The notes: generated by a model not told the origin, from the letters alone. Positions 22,840 to 32,645 are shown, numbered from the stretch's first letter. The stretch: 64,000 nt of DNA from CAZYTX01 sp964650485 (GCA_964650485.1 CAZYTX010000009.1:25751-89750); one strand, 5' to 3'. Translations and numbers: made by a program.

Positions 22840-24783
22840 ATGGCTGAAGACAAAGAGAAGAAACCGGTCAGCGTGGACCCCACAGTGGGCAAGCTGCTCG
22901 ATAAGGCCGCAGCGGACGGGTGCGAGACCGCATTCGACCGGGTGGCAACCGGACAGAAGAACCGCTGCACATTCGGCGCGGACGGCCTGTGCTGTCGTAT
23001 CTGCTCCATGGGCCCGTGCAGGATCAGCAAGAAGGCCCCCCAGGGAGTGTGCGGGGCCACCGCGGAGACCATCGCCGCAAGGAACTTCGCACGCATGGTG
23101 GCGGGAGGGGCCGCGGCCCACTCGGACCACGGCAGGGCCGTGGCCGAGGTGTTCCACCTGGCCATGGAAGGCAAAATCCCCGGCTACGAGATCAAGGACA
23201 GGCAGAAGCTCTACGCCGTGGCCATGGACTACGGCATAGACATCGGGGACAAGTCCGACGAGGAGATTGGAAAAGAGCTGGCAGAGGCCGCCTTGCATGA
23301 GTTCGGAAACCAGGAAGGCGAGATCAAGGGACCCGGCAGGGCGCCCCTGAAAAGACAGGAGCTTTGGAGAAAGCTGGGCGTTATGCCAAGAGGGGTGGAC
23401 CGCGAGATAGTAGAGATCATGCACAGGACCCACATGGGCGTGGACATGCACTACGAGAACATTATAAAGCAGTGCAGCAGGGCCGCGATAGGAGACGGCT
23501 GGGGAGGGTCCATGATTGCAACGGACCTCCAGGACATCATCTTCGGAACGCCCGTGCCCATCGCATCGGAGATGAACCTGGGATGCCTCAAGGAAGACCA
23601 CGTAAACCTGATCGTGCACGGGCACGAGCCGCTTCTCTCCGAGATGATCGTGGTGGCCGCGCAGCAGGAAGACATGGTAAAAAAGGCCAAGGACGCCGGC
23701 GCCAAGGGAATAAACGTGGCCGGCATGTGCTGCACTGCAAACGAAATCCTCATGAGGCACGGACTGCCAATCGCCGGCAACTTCCTCCAGCAGGAGCTGG
23801 CTATCATAACAGGCGCGCTCGACGGCATGATCGTGGACGTGCAGTGCATCATGCAGTCCCTCTCCGACGTGTCCAAGTGCTACCACACAAAGCTGATCAC
23901 CACCAACTACCGCGCAAAGATACCGGGCGCAACCCACATCCAGTTCGAGGAGGATGACGCCCTCAAGTCCGCGCGCGAGATCGTGGAAGCCACAATCGAG
24001 AACTACAAGAACCGCGACCCCAAGAAGGTGGCAATTCCCGACGAGAAATGCGAAGTTGTGGCGGGCTTCTCCCACGAGACCATATCCTACCTTCTGGGCG
24101 GCCTGTTCCGGGCGAGCTACAAGCCGCTGAACGACAACATCATAAACGGAAGGATAAGAGGCATCGGAGGAGTGGTCGGGTGCAACAACGCAAGGACCAC
24201 ACACGACGAGGGGCACCTCACCATCATAAAGGAGCTTCTAAAGCACGACGTCATAGTGCTCACCACCGGCTGCGCGGCAATGGCGTGCGGCAAGGCCGGG
24301 CTGCTCACCAACGAGGCCAAGCAGTTCTGCGGGGACGGGCTGGCCGAGGTCATCGAGACCGTGGGCATCCCGCCCGTGATCCACATGGGATCGTGCGTGG
24401 ACAACTCGAGGATACTGCTGGCCGCGGCCGCGGTGGTGAAAGAAGGCGGGCTGGGTGACGACATCTCGGACCTGCCCGCCGCAGGCAGCGCCCCCGAGTG
24501 GATGAGCGAGAAGGCCATATCAATCGGGCATTACTTCGTGGCCTCGGGTGTGTACACCGTGTTCGGCACCACATTCCCCATCATGGGGAGCGAGATACTC
24601 AAAAAGCACCTGTTCGAGGAGCTGGAAGACCAGCTAGGCGGCATGTGGGACTTCGAGCCCGATCCGGTGAAACACGCGCAGAAGATGATCGCACACATTG
24701 ACAAGAAGAGGAAAGCTCTCGGCATTGACAAGGCCAGGGAGAGGGTGCTCTACGACATGTCAATGCGCCGCGAGATGGAGTAA
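22840..24783 (+). CDS. cooS: Ni-Fe-S carbon monoxide dehydrogenase catalytic subunit
   Basis: Reduces CO2 to CO (or oxidises CO) in the cytoplasm; in this context it is the AcsA/beta subunit of CODH/ACS. At 647 residues it has normal length. The N-terminal cluster B/D cysteines are in NRCTFGADGLCCRICSMG with GPCRIS, and C-cluster segments include GMCCTANEILMRHG, VVGCNNART, TTGCAAMACGKAG and HMGSCVDNSRIL. The gene has a clear AAAGGAGGTAGTA site. The adjacent acsB supports the CODH/ACS rather than an energy-conserving hydrogenase-linked form. Confidence 0.95.
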   Translation: MAEDKEKKPVSVDPTVGKLLDKAAADGCETAFDRVATGQKNRCTFGADGLCCRICSMGPCRISKKAPQGVCGATAETIAARNFARMVAGGAAAHSDHGRAVAEVFHLAMEGKIPGYEIKDRQKLYAVAMDYGIDIGDKSDEEIGKELAEAALHEFGNQEGEIKGPGRAPLKRQELWRKLGVMPRGVDREIVEIMHRTHMGVDMHYENIIKQCSRAAIGDGWGGSMIATDLQDIIFGTPVPIASEMNLGCLKEDHVNLIVHGHEPLLSEMIVVAAQQEDMVKKAKDAGAKGINVAGMCCTANEILMRHGLPIAGNFLQQELAIITGALDGMIVDVQCIMQSLSDVSKCYHTKLITTNYRAKIPGATHIQFEEDDALKSAREIVEATIENYKNRDPKKVAIPDEKCEVVAGFSHETISYLLGGLFRASYKPLNDNIINGRIRGIGGVVGCNNARTTHDEGHLTIIKELLKHDVIVLTTGCAAMACGKAGLLTNEAKQFCGDGLAEVIETVGIPPVIHMGSCVDNSRILLAAAAVVKEGGLGDDISDLPAAGSAPEWMSEKAISIGHYFVASGVYTVFGTTFPIMGSEILKKHLFEELEDQLGGMWDFEPDPVKHAQKMIAHIDKKRKALGIDKARERVLYDMSMRREME

Positions 24784-24818
24784 CGGGCGATTGCCTGTAA
24801 ACGAAAGGAGGTCTGGAA

Positions 24819-27023
24819 GTGTCTAAGATAATAGCTTCAGCGGCAATCAGGGGAGCGCACAAGATAGTGAACAGGGCCGAGGAAACAGTGAAAAAGGCCC
24901 TGGATAAGTACGGCGAGAACCAGGAGGTCGGCTTCCCCAACACGGGGTACTACCTCCCAATCATCTACGGGATAACAGGCAGGAAGGTCGAGAAGGTGGG
25001 GGACATGCCCCCCATAATCGAGGTGTGCAAGAAGATCATGCCGCCTCCGGTCAAGGCAAAGAACCCTCTGCCTTACCTGGCGCCGGCTCTGGACGCCGGC
25101 ATGGCCACATACTTTGCGGAGGAGCTCATCGAGGCGGTCCGCTACCTGGACGAGCCGGATTTCTACGTGCAGGCCGAGGAGCCCACCGAGGACCACCTCT
25201 GGCTGGGGGCAGCGGATGACGTAATCCTGCGGAAAAGAGGCGTCGAGTTCGTGGACGGAACCGCGCCCGGGTTCGCGGCCATTTTGGGGTCTGCGCCCGA
25301 CCCGGAGACCGCGAAGAAGATGGCGCAGGAGCTTTTGGAAAAGCAGCTCTACGTGTTCATGGCATCAGAGCACAACGGCACACACTTTGCCGACCAGCTA
25401 AAGGAAGCCGGCGTGGACCTGGGCTGGAACGTGAGGCTGGTGCCATTCGGACCGGAGGTGTCCGCGACAGTGTTCGCAATCGGCTTCGCCACCCGGGCGG
25501 CCATGAGCTTCGGCGGGATTGAGCCGGGCGACTACCGCAGGATACTCATATACAACAAGGACAGGGTGTTCGCATTCGCCATGACCCTGGGAGACGTGTC
25601 CGACGAGTGGTACGCGAACGGGGCAGGCGCAATCAACTGGGGCTTCCCCATAATCGCTGACACCCCCATCCCCGAGGTCCTGCCCACCGGCATCTGCACC
25701 TACGAGCACGTGGTGTCCAATGTCTCCCACGAGGAGATAGTGGCCAGGGCCACCGAGATCAGGGGGCTCAAGGTCACCGTAACCGAGGTCCCGGTGCCGG
25801 TGGCCTACGGCCCGGCATTCGAGGGCGAGCGCGTGCGGGGGGACGACATCTACACCGAGATGGGCGGTGGCAAGACCAAGGCGGTCGAGCTCACCCAGAT
25901 GAAGGACATGAACGACATCGAGGACGGAAAGATCGAGGTCAAGGGCAATAACATAACCGACATCGAGGCCGGCACCAGGCTGCCGCTGGGAATATACGTG
26001 GAGGTGGCCGGACGCGAGATGCAGGAGGACTTCGAGCCCATCCTCGAGCGCCAGATACACCACCTTCTGAACTACGCCCAGGGCATGATGCACATCGGCC
26101 AGAGAGACATCGCGTGGATCAGGATAGCGAAGCAAGCCGTAGAGAAGGGGCTCACCATCGAGGACCTGGGCAGGATCATACACGCCAAGTACCACGAGGA
26201 CTTCGGGTCCATTCTCGACAAGGTCCAGGTCACCCTCTACACCGAAGAAGCGGACGTGGACAAGCTCTTCGAGGGCGCAAGGGACATATACAAGACCAGG
26301 GACGAGAGGCTGGCCGGCATGACCGACGAGGAGACCGACCCCTACTACTCCTGCACCCTGTGCCAGAGCTTCGCGCCCAACCACGTGTGCATCGTGACAC
26401 CCGAGAGGCCCGGACTGTGCGGCGCTTACAACTGGCTCGACTGCAAGGCAAGCTACGAGATAAACCCGACAGGCCCCAACCAGCCCGTGAAAAAAGGCGA
26501 CGTGCTGGACCCCACATACGGCCAGTGGACTGGCGTCAACGACTTCGTCAAGAAGGCAAGCCGCGGCAACGTCGAGCAAGTGGACGCGTACGGCATCATG
26601 CGACAGCCCATGACCTCGTGCGGCTGCTTCGAGTGCATAGCATCCGTGCTATACACCTGCCAGGGATTCATGACAGTGGACCGCGACCACAAGGGAATGA
26701 CACCGGTGGGGATGAAGTTCACCACACTGGCCGGAGCGGTCGGCGGCGGCGCGGTGACCCCAGGGTTCGTGGGCCACTCCAAGTTCTACATCACCTCAAA
26801 GAAGTTCCTCTCTGCCGAGGGCGGACTCATGCGAATGGTATGGATGCCAAGCGGGCTCAAGGAAGAGATCAAGGAGAGGTTCGACGAGAGGGCCAAGGAG
26901 CTGGGAGAGCCAGACCTCCTGGACAAGATAGCCGACGAGACCGTGGCCACCACCGAGGAGGAGGTCCTGGCATACATCCAGGAGAAGGAACACCCGGTCC
27001 TCAAGATGGACCCCCTCATCTGA
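24819..27023 (+). CDS. acsB: Acetyl-CoA synthase subunit AcsB
   Basis: Makes acetyl-CoA from CO, a methyl group and CoA at the nickel A-cluster. The 734-residue length is that of bacterial AcsB. A-cluster ligands are present: Cys512 and Cys515 in SCTLCQSF, Cys524, Cys534, and the nickel-binding Cys-Gly-Cys at 601-603 (SCGCFEC). The N-terminal domain that docks CODH is complete (QEVGFPNTGYYLPIIYG). GTG 24819 follows AAAGGAGGTCTGGAA. It is 35 bp after cooS. Confidence 0.96.
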   Translation: MSKIIASAAIRGAHKIVNRAEETVKKALDKYGENQEVGFPNTGYYLPIIYGITGRKVEKVGDMPPIIEVCKKIMPPPVKAKNPLPYLAPALDAGMATYFAEELIEAVRYLDEPDFYVQAEEPTEDHLWLGAADDVILRKRGVEFVDGTAPGFAAILGSAPDPETAKKMAQELLEKQLYVFMASEHNGTHFADQLKEAGVDLGWNVRLVPFGPEVSATVFAIGFATRAAMSFGGIEPGDYRRILIYNKDRVFAFAMTLGDVSDEWYANGAGAINWGFPIIADTPIPEVLPTGICTYEHVVSNVSHEEIVARATEIRGLKVTVTEVPVPVAYGPAFEGERVRGDDIYTEMGGGKTKAVELTQMKDMNDIEDGKIEVKGNNITDIEAGTRLPLGIYVEVAGREMQEDFEPILERQIHHLLNYAQGMMHIGQRDIAWIRIAKQAVEKGLTIEDLGRIIHAKYHEDFGSILDKVQVTLYTEEADVDKLFEGARDIYKTRDERLAGMTDEETDPYYSCTLCQSFAPNHVCIVTPERPGLCGAYNWLDCKASYEINPTGPNQPVKKGDVLDPTYGQWTGVNDFVKKASRGNVEQVDAYGIMRQPMTSCGCFECIASVLYTCQGFMTVDRDHKGMTPVGMKFTTLAGAVGGGAVTPGFVGHSKFYITSKKFLSAEGGLMRMVWMPSGLKEEIKERFDERAKELGEPDLLDKIADETVATTEEEVLAYIQEKEHPVLKMDPLI

Positions 27024-27057
27024 TGAGCCAGGATCATATTGAAGGAGGATAAAGAGA

Positions 27058-28392
27058 ATGGGACTTTCGCCAATCGAAATTTTCAAGAAGCTGCCAAAGA
27101 CCAACTGCGGCGACTGCGGGGTTCCCACTTGCATGGCCTTTGCCGTCTCCCTAAGCCAGGGAAAGGCCGAGCTCTCACAGTGCCCTCACGTGGACGCGGG
27201 AGCAGCGGAAGAGCTCTCAGCGTCAAGCCAGCCCCCGGTGAGGCCGGTGAGCGTGGGGTGCGGGGACTGCGAGTTCAAGTCGGGCGGCGAGACCGTTATC
27301 TTCAGGCACGAGAAGACATTTGTCTCTCAGACCGGGGTGGCGGTGCTGCTCACCGACAAGGAAGACGACGCCGAGATGGACAGGAAGCTGAAAGCAGCGA
27401 ACGAGCTGCAGTACGAGCGCGTGGGCCTGAACCTCAAGATTGACCTCATAGCAGTAAAGAGCGACGACCCGGACACCCTCTCGGCAATGGCGCAGAAGGC
27501 CGATAATGGCGCCGGGCTCCCTCTCATACTGGTAAGCGATAAGGCAGAGGCCCTGAAAAAGGCGGGCGAGGCATTAAAGGACAAGAGGCCACTGCTCTAT
27601 GCCGTGACCGATGAGAACGCGGACGAGGTGATAAGCGTGGCAAAGGAGCTCGAACTGCCGGTGGCCGCAAAAGGCAAGGACCTTGAAAGCCTGGCCGCGC
27701 TCACCCAGAAGATGGCGGATGCCGGGCTCAAGGACATATTCATTGACTCGGGCGCCCGGGACATGAAGACCCTGTTCCAGGACCAGGTGGAGATCAGGAG
27801 GCAGGCAATAAAGAAGACCTTCAGGCCGCTCGGATACCCCACCATCAACTTCCCCTGCGAGATGGCGGAAGACCCCCTCAAGGAGACGCTCTACGCGGCA
27901 CTGCTTATTCCCAAGTACGCAGGCATCATAGTGCTCTCAGACCTCAAAGGCGAGCACCTCTTCCCGCTCCTGGTCGAGCGCATGAACATATACACCGACC
28001 CGCAAAGGCCAATGGCAACCAAGCCGGGAATATACGATATCAACGAGCCGGACGAGAAGGCCCCCCTCCTGGTGACCTCCAACTTCTCCCTCACATACTT
28101 CATCGTCTCGGGAGAGGTCGAGACCAGCCGCATGCCGGCAAGGCTCCTGGTGGTGGACACCGAGGGGCTCTCCGTGCTAACCGGGTGGGCCGCGGGCAAG
28201 TTCGCCGCGGACCTGATCGGACCCGCGGTGCTAAAGAGCGGGGTCGCCGACCAGATGGCCACAAAGAAGATAGTCATACCCGGAGCGGTGGCCAGCATCA
28301 GCGGCGAGCTCGAGGACGAGCTGCCAGGATGGGACGTCATAATCGGGCCGCGCGACGCGGCGCACCTCGCCGCATTCCTCAAAGAGCTGTAG
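27058..28392 (+). CDS. acsC: Corrinoid iron-sulfur protein large subunit AcsC
   Basis: Gamma subunit of CFeSP, carrying the [4Fe-4S] cluster and the cobamide. The N-terminal cluster domain shows NCGDCGVPTCMAFAVSLSQG and a fourth Cys in LSQCPH. The central barrel spans residues ~90-320, and the C-terminal cobalamin-binding part includes TGWAAGKFAADLIGPAV and IPGAVASISGELEDELPGW. At 444 residues it is complete. It pairs with AcsD and accepts methyl from AcsE. Confidence 0.95.
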   Translation: MGLSPIEIFKKLPKTNCGDCGVPTCMAFAVSLSQGKAELSQCPHVDAGAAEELSASSQPPVRPVSVGCGDCEFKSGGETVIFRHEKTFVSQTGVAVLLTDKEDDAEMDRKLKAANELQYERVGLNLKIDLIAVKSDDPDTLSAMAQKADNGAGLPLILVSDKAEALKKAGEALKDKRPLLYAVTDENADEVISVAKELELPVAAKGKDLESLAALTQKMADAGLKDIFIDSGARDMKTLFQDQVEIRRQAIKKTFRPLGYPTINFPCEMAEDPLKETLYAALLIPKYAGIIVLSDLKGEHLFPLLVERMNIYTDPQRPMATKPGIYDINEPDEKAPLLVTSNFSLTYFIVSGEVETSRMPARLLVVDTEGLSVLTGWAAGKFAADLIGPAVLKSGVADQMATKKIVIPGAVASISGELEDELPGWDVIIGPRDAAHLAAFLKEL

Positions 28393-28427
28393 AAAAAAAA
28401 GAGTTGTAACAGAAGGAGGGAAGCCAG

Positions 28428-29315
28428 ATGAACTGTCTTTGCATCGGCGAAAACTTGAACGTCATGTCCAAGACCCTGGGCCCGGCAATGAAGGGGCGTG
28501 ACCCTGGTCCCATCCAGGAGATGGCCAAGGCCGAGGCCGAGCAGGGTATTGATTACATAGACCTCAATATCGGGCCGGCCAGGAAGGACGGCCAAGAGCT
28601 TATGCCATTCGTGGTAAAGGCAGTGCAGGAGGTGGTGGACACCCCAGTGTCCCTGGACTCCTACAACGCCGACGCGGTCGAGGCCGGCCTCAAGGCGGCA
28701 AAGCCCGGCACCGCCCTCATAAACTCCACCACCGTCACCCCCACAAAGATGGACAGGCTCATGCCCCTGGTGAACGAGCACGACGCTGACATCATCGTGG
28801 TGCTGTGGGGGCCGGAGGGCATGCCCCGCGACGAGAACGAGAGGGCCATGCTCGCGGCCGAGGTCATGATGAAGGCCACCGAGCTCGGCATAGGAAACGA
28901 AAGGCTGTGGGTGGACCCCATCGCCAGCCCGGTCTCCGTCGAGATCAACCAGGTAAAAGCATGCGTCGAGTTCATGAAGTCGCTCCAGGACATCGTGCCA
29001 GGCTGCAAGTCAACCGTCGGGCTATCAAACGTGTCCAACGGTGTGCCCGAGGAGCTCAGGGGCTGGCTCAACAGGATATACCTCATCATGCTCATGCGAT
29101 ACGGCATGTACTCCGCCATTGTGGACGCCTTTGACGAGGACCTGGTGGCAGTGGCCAAGGGGGGCAAGGAGGACATCGTACAGATCACCTACGACGTCAT
29201 GGACGGAAAGTCCGTGGGGACCGACTCGCTCACCGAGGAGCAGCTAAAGTACTATCGCACCGCAAAGGTGCTGGTGGGAGAGAACCTCTACTCCGACTCC
29301 TGGCTGGAGGGGTAA
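28428..29315 (+). CDS. acsE: Methyltetrahydrofolate:corrinoid methyltransferase AcsE
   Basis: Transfers the methyl group from methyl-THF to Co(I) of the corrinoid protein. The 295-residue pterin-binding TIM barrel shows IGENLNVMSKTLG, YIDLNIGPARKDG, VSLDSYNADAVEAGL, LINSTTVTP and KSTVGLSNVSNGVPEE. It is longer than the ~262-residue Moorella enzyme, mainly at the C-terminus. It is the last gene of the acs run, 35 bp after acsC. No terminator hairpin with a T-run follows. Confidence 0.93.
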   Translation: MNCLCIGENLNVMSKTLGPAMKGRDPGPIQEMAKAEAEQGIDYIDLNIGPARKDGQELMPFVVKAVQEVVDTPVSLDSYNADAVEAGLKAAKPGTALINSTTVTPTKMDRLMPLVNEHDADIIVVLWGPEGMPRDENERAMLAAEVMMKATELGIGNERLWVDPIASPVSVEINQVKACVEFMKSLQDIVPGCKSTVGLSNVSNGVPEELRGWLNRIYLIMLMRYGMYSAIVDAFDEDLVAVAKGGKEDIVQITYDVMDGKSVGTDSLTEEQLKYYRTAKVLVGENLYSDSWLEG

Positions 29316-29711
29316 ACAAAAGAGCTGCTGGAAGTCCTTGAAGAATGGATACTCTTGCGCATGCATAAGGATCTTCCACTCCCGGAAATTGAATGCGGCC
29401 ACCTGCTCAACTCAAGCCCTGGTTCAGTCCCGAGGAATTGGCGGTGTGGGGGCGGGAAGCGCACGGCAAGGACGCCTATCAGAGGCGGTTTGCCATCTGG
29501 TTGACTCATCTGCGCAAGCCTGCTCCTGAAATCGCTGATCTCTTTGCCGAGGATTAATGCTATATGTTTGACGGCGAATTAGTATGAAAAGCTAAAAGCG
29601 GAGAATTAACCACAGAGGCGCAGAGAGCTTAAGAGAAATAGATTTTGTTTTATCATTCCGTTGCGGCGCAGCGCCGTTGCATCGAGGGCCCGGGTCTGTA
29701 CGCCTCCGCGG
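29316..29711. other. Convergent intergenic region with fossil sequences
   Basis: Contains a possible transposase fragment (29393-29557), a degenerate repeat reading AACCACAGAGGCGCAGAG (about 29609-29626), and a small CGGCG/CGCCG hairpin around 29662-29674. No intact gene is seen; the tract separates acsE from the convergent glycan operon. Confidence 0.4.
29393..29557 (+). pseudogene. N-terminal fragment resembling an IS630-type transposase
   Basis: Fifty-four codons from ATG 29393. The run AYQRRFAIWLTHLRKPAPEI resembles the N-terminal helix-turn-helix of IS630-like transposases, where a similar Tyr-Gln-Arg-Arg-x-Ala-Ile-Trp-Leu pattern occurs. The reading ends before any DDE domain and no inverted ends were found. 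The resemblance is from memory, so confidence is low. Confidence 0.35.
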
Positions 29712-30212
29712 TTAGCTCTGCCTCTCCCGCAGGATGATCTCCGCGGTCTTTTTGGCTGCGCGGCCGACCACTCCCGAGCATTGCTCCATCATCCCGGCCT
29801 TTCCCGCCTCCTCCAGGTCCTCGGGGTCGAGCAGGTTGAAGGTCCTGCCCATGAGCCTTTCCTGGATGTCGTAGCAGCGCGAGCTGTCGTAGTTGTCCAT
29901 GAAGTCCTGGTGCAGCTCCTTGCACAGAAGGTACGACTTCATGGGCGCCATTATGTCCTTGTGGCGCTCGCGGTCCCTGCCGAACAGGAGCCCTATGATC
30001 ATGGAGCAGCCGGTCAGGGCCCCGCAGGAGCCGTTGCCGGTGAGCCCGATCCCGTCCGCCAGCCCGCTTGCGGCCTTGAACACCGCCTCGTCCTCGATCT
30101 CGAAGGCGTCCATGAGACCGGCCACCGCGGACTGGGCGCACCCGGTGCAGGTCTGCTCGTACTCCTTTGCGAGCCGGTAGGCCTTCTCGACCATCTCATC
30201 GTTACTGTCCAT
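29712..30212 (-). CDS. C_GCAxxG_C_C family redox-type protein
   Basis: A 166-residue protein of the family named for its cysteine pattern: TCTGCAQSAVAGLMD gives the C-GCAxxG core, followed by GNGSCGALTGCSMIIG, a Cys in YLLCKELH, SRCYD and a last MEQCSGVVGRAA. Members are thought to bind metal or take part in redox chemistry; no function is proven. It overlaps the upstream GT2 gene by 11 bp as last gene of the glycan operon, although its role there is unclear. Confidence 0.82.
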   Translation of the reverse strand: MDSNDEMVEKAYRLAKEYEQTCTGCAQSAVAGLMDAFEIEDEAVFKAASGLADGIGLTGNGSCGALTGCSMIIGLLFGRDRERHKDIMAPMKSYLLCKELHQDFMDNYDSSRCYDIQERLMGRTFNLLDPEDLEEAGKAGMMEQCSGVVGRAAKKTAEIILRERQS

Positions 30213-31236
30213 TTCCCCTCCTTTCCCTTGCGTTGCGGATCCTCCGCCTCACCCGCCGGGGCCCGGCAAGAAGCGACTTCGCAAGGCCCCACCACAGCCC
30301 AAAGAGATATACCAGGTGGTGTATGAAAAACGCCGCCGGCGCCAGAACCCCGAGGAGCGGCCTGCCCCTCCAGCCCCGGTGCGAGAGCACCACGCCCGCG
30401 CCGGCGTAGGCGACCGCAAGGTATATAAGGGCCTGCTCCCGCAGCGCCGGGATGAAAAGCAGCAACAAGGCCGCTGCCGGAGGCCCGGCCAGCGCAGCGA
30501 TAAAAGAAGCGTTCCTTGCATACAAACCCGGATAGGCAAGGAAAAGCACGCCGCTTCGAGTGCGCAGCCTGAAGCGCTGCCTTATGTAAGCCGGACCGAA
30601 GGCGCGGCGGCGGTGGTACACAAAAAGCGACGGCTCGAAAAAAAACTCCGCCCCCAGCCCTACTGCCGCGTGCATGAACTCGGTGTCCTCGCCTCCGTAG
30701 CCCAGCTCCTCGTTGAAACCGCCCGCCCGATCGAACCACTCCTTCTTAACCATGAAGTTCACCAGGTGGACCTCGCCCGGCCTTGCAGGAGCCGGCCTGC
30801 CGCCCCCGCCATAAGCCCTGCTGCCCGCGCCGATAAAGGGCGCGGAGAGCACCACGTCGGTGAGACCCTCCAGCAGAGACGCCCCGGGGAAAGCCAGGTT
30901 CGGGCCCCCCACACCGGAGCAGCCCCTATCCCGCATGAGCTCCACCCCCTTTTTGAGCCAGTCCCGCGGAGCAGAGGCGTCGTCGTCAATAAAAGCCAGG
31001 TACTGGCCCCGGGCCTCGGCCGCGGCCAGGTTGCGTCGCAAGGCCGGGTTAACGTCACCAACCTCCAGCGGCCTCACCCTCTCGTCTTCAGGCAGGCCGA
31101 AGGTCGCGGACCCGGACGGCAGCACGGCCACTATCTCGAAGTCCACGCCTTCCTGAGATAGCAGCGAGCCCAGACAGGGCTCGGGCTCGCCCCTTGCAAA
31201 GATCACTATCACCGACACGAGCGGGGACTGCGTCAT
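30202..31236 (-). CDS. Glycosyltransferase family 2 with C-terminal membrane helices
   Basis: A 344-residue GT-A enzyme transferring a sugar from a nucleotide donor. The N-terminus has PLVSVIVIFARGEPEPCL, the metal-binding DxD region is LAFIDDDASAPRDW, and the acceptor-side ELGYGGEDTEFMHAAV follows. Hydrophobic stretches (AALAGPPAAALLLLFIPAL and LGVLAPAAFFIHHLVYLFG) near residues ~250-320 indicate membrane anchoring. I use ATG 31236, overlapping the upstream gene by 4 bp. A longer upstream reading is a shadow of the radical SAM gene. Confidence 0.85.
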   Translation of the reverse strand: MTQSPLVSVIVIFARGEPEPCLGSLLSQEGVDFEIVAVLPSGSATFGLPEDERVRPLEVGDVNPALRRNLAAAEARGQYLAFIDDDASAPRDWLKKGVELMRDRGCSGVGGPNLAFPGASLLEGLTDVVLSAPFIGAGSRAYGGGGRPAPARPGEVHLVNFMVKKEWFDRAGGFNEELGYGGEDTEFMHAAVGLGAEFFFEPSLFVYHRRRAFGPAYIRQRFRLRTRSGVLFLAYPGLYARNASFIAALAGPPAAALLLLFIPALREQALIYLAVAYAGAGVVLSHRGWRGRPLLGVLAPAAFFIHHLVYLFGLWWGLAKSLLAGPRRVRRRIRNARERRGNGQ

Positions 31237-32645
31237 CTCTGTCCGTCCATGAACAGGACCCTCGCACCCATGCGCGCCCCCCGCACGAGGCCGCCCAGGC
31301 TCCTTACTTTTGCAAGCCTTTTCAGTATAACTCCGGGCCGGCGGTAAAAGGATCTGTACATCTTTGAAAGCGCCTCCAGTATCTCGGGGGACGACAGTTG
31401 CTCCTCCCACACCGGGGGCCGGAAAAGCGGGGAAGGGCTTTCCGCGAACCCGGCCCAGGCGTCGCTCTCGATCACCCCCCGCTGCAGGGCGGCCTCGTAC
31501 GCGGGCGTGCCCGGAAAGGGGATAAATACTGAAAAGTGTACGTAGTCCGGGGCCAGCTCTTTTGCAAGCTCCAGGGTCCTTGCAAGGCTCTCTTCGCTCT
31601 CGCCCGGCAGCCCCGCCATGAAGTATGCCAGGGTCTCCAGGCCGGCGCGCCTCGCCCATTTGAATGCCTGCCTGGCCTGGTCAATGGTGATGCCCTTGCG
31701 AAGGGAGCGGAGGATACCGGGGTCCCCGCTCTCCACCCCGAAGTGGACCCTTTCGAGCCCGGCCCTCTTTAACAGCTTGTAGTCATCCCCTTCAAGGTCC
31801 GACACACGGGCGCGTATGTCCCAGGCCAGGTCAAGGCCCCGCTCGAGAATGAGCTCGGCGATGCCCAGCACCCGCGCCCGGTCCACCGTGAAGGTGTCGT
31901 CGTAGAACACCGCCTCTTTTATCCCCAGCCCCGCGCACTCCTCCATCTCCGAGACCACGTTCTCCGGGCCCCTGGCCCGGAATCGCTTCCCCAGGTGGGG
32001 CCGGTCGCAGAATACGCATTTGTATGGGCACCCCCTGCTGGACATCATGGTGGTGACGGGGCGCCTGCCCGAGAGCACCGAGCGGTACAGGGTAAGCCCG
32101 GCAAGCTCCCTTGCCGGGAAAGGCAGCTCGTCCAGGGCCTCGATAAAAGGTGCAACCTCCGGGTCCCCCTTTGTGCCATCTCTCCACCACACCCCGGGGG
32201 GCGGGTCGTCAATGGTGCGGGGCCAGCCGGACACAAGCGCACGCAGGCTCACCTCCCCCTCGCCCCGAAGCACCCCGTCGAACATTCCAAGGCCCAGGGT
32301 CTCCCCGGGATAAAGGTGCGGGTGCGGACCGCCGGCGATCACCACCGCATCACTCTTGGCCTCCTTTACGGCCCGGGCCGTGTCCATGGCGTCCAGCAGC
32401 GAGAAGGTCATAACGGATATGCCCACCAGGTCGTGGCCTCCATCGCCCACCCTGCGGGCTACGTCTTCTGCGCCAAGTCCCTCCGCGTGCGCGTCCACCA
32501 CCGAAACCTCGGCCTTGTCCTTGATGGAGGCGGCGAGGTAGAGTATGCCGAGCGGAGGGAAAAGGCCCCGCTCCGCTTCCACCTCGGAAGGAAGGATGCT
32601 GCGCACAGGGTTCAGGTTGGGGGGGGTTACAAGCAGCACCTTCAT
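31233..32645 (-). CDS. B12-binding radical SAM protein in the glycan operon
   Basis: A 470-residue protein with an N-terminal cobalamin-binding-like domain (LLVTPPNLNPVRSI, VVDAHAEG, VVIAGGPHPHLYP) and a radical SAM core with CPYKCVFCD near residue 205, then FYDDTFTVDR and FMAGLPGESEESL. Such enzymes methylate or rearrange unreactive carbons in lipids, sugars and natural products. Being flanked and overlapped by glycosyltransferases on both sides, it probably modifies the same glycan or its lipid carrier; that is inference. Confidence 0.85.
   Translation of the reverse strand: MKVLLVTPPNLNPVRSILPSEVEAERGLFPPLGILYLAASIKDKAEVSVVDAHAEGLGAEDVARRVGDGGHDLVGISVMTFSLLDAMDTARAVKEAKSDAVVIAGGPHPHLYPGETLGLGMFDGVLRGEGEVSLRALVSGWPRTIDDPPPGVWWRDGTKGDPEVAPFIEALDELPFPARELAGLTLYRSVLSGRRPVTTMMSSRGCPYKCVFCDRPHLGKRFRARGPENVVSEMEECAGLGIKEAVFYDDTFTVDRARVLGIAELILERGLDLAWDIRARVSDLEGDDYKLLKRAGLERVHFGVESGDPGILRSLRKGITIDQARQAFKWARRAGLETLAYFMAGLPGESEESLARTLELAKELAPDYVHFSVFIPFPGTPAYEAALQRGVIESDAWAGFAESPSPLFRPPVWEEQLSSPEILEALSKMYRSFYRRPGVILKRLAKVRSLGGLVRGARMGARVLFMDGQR

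Noticed and set aside
22141..24216. 691-residue minus-strand reading opposite acsD and cooS
   Set aside because: It lies entirely antisense to well-identified CODH genes, has no ribosome site or motif, and is a product of high GC codon bias.
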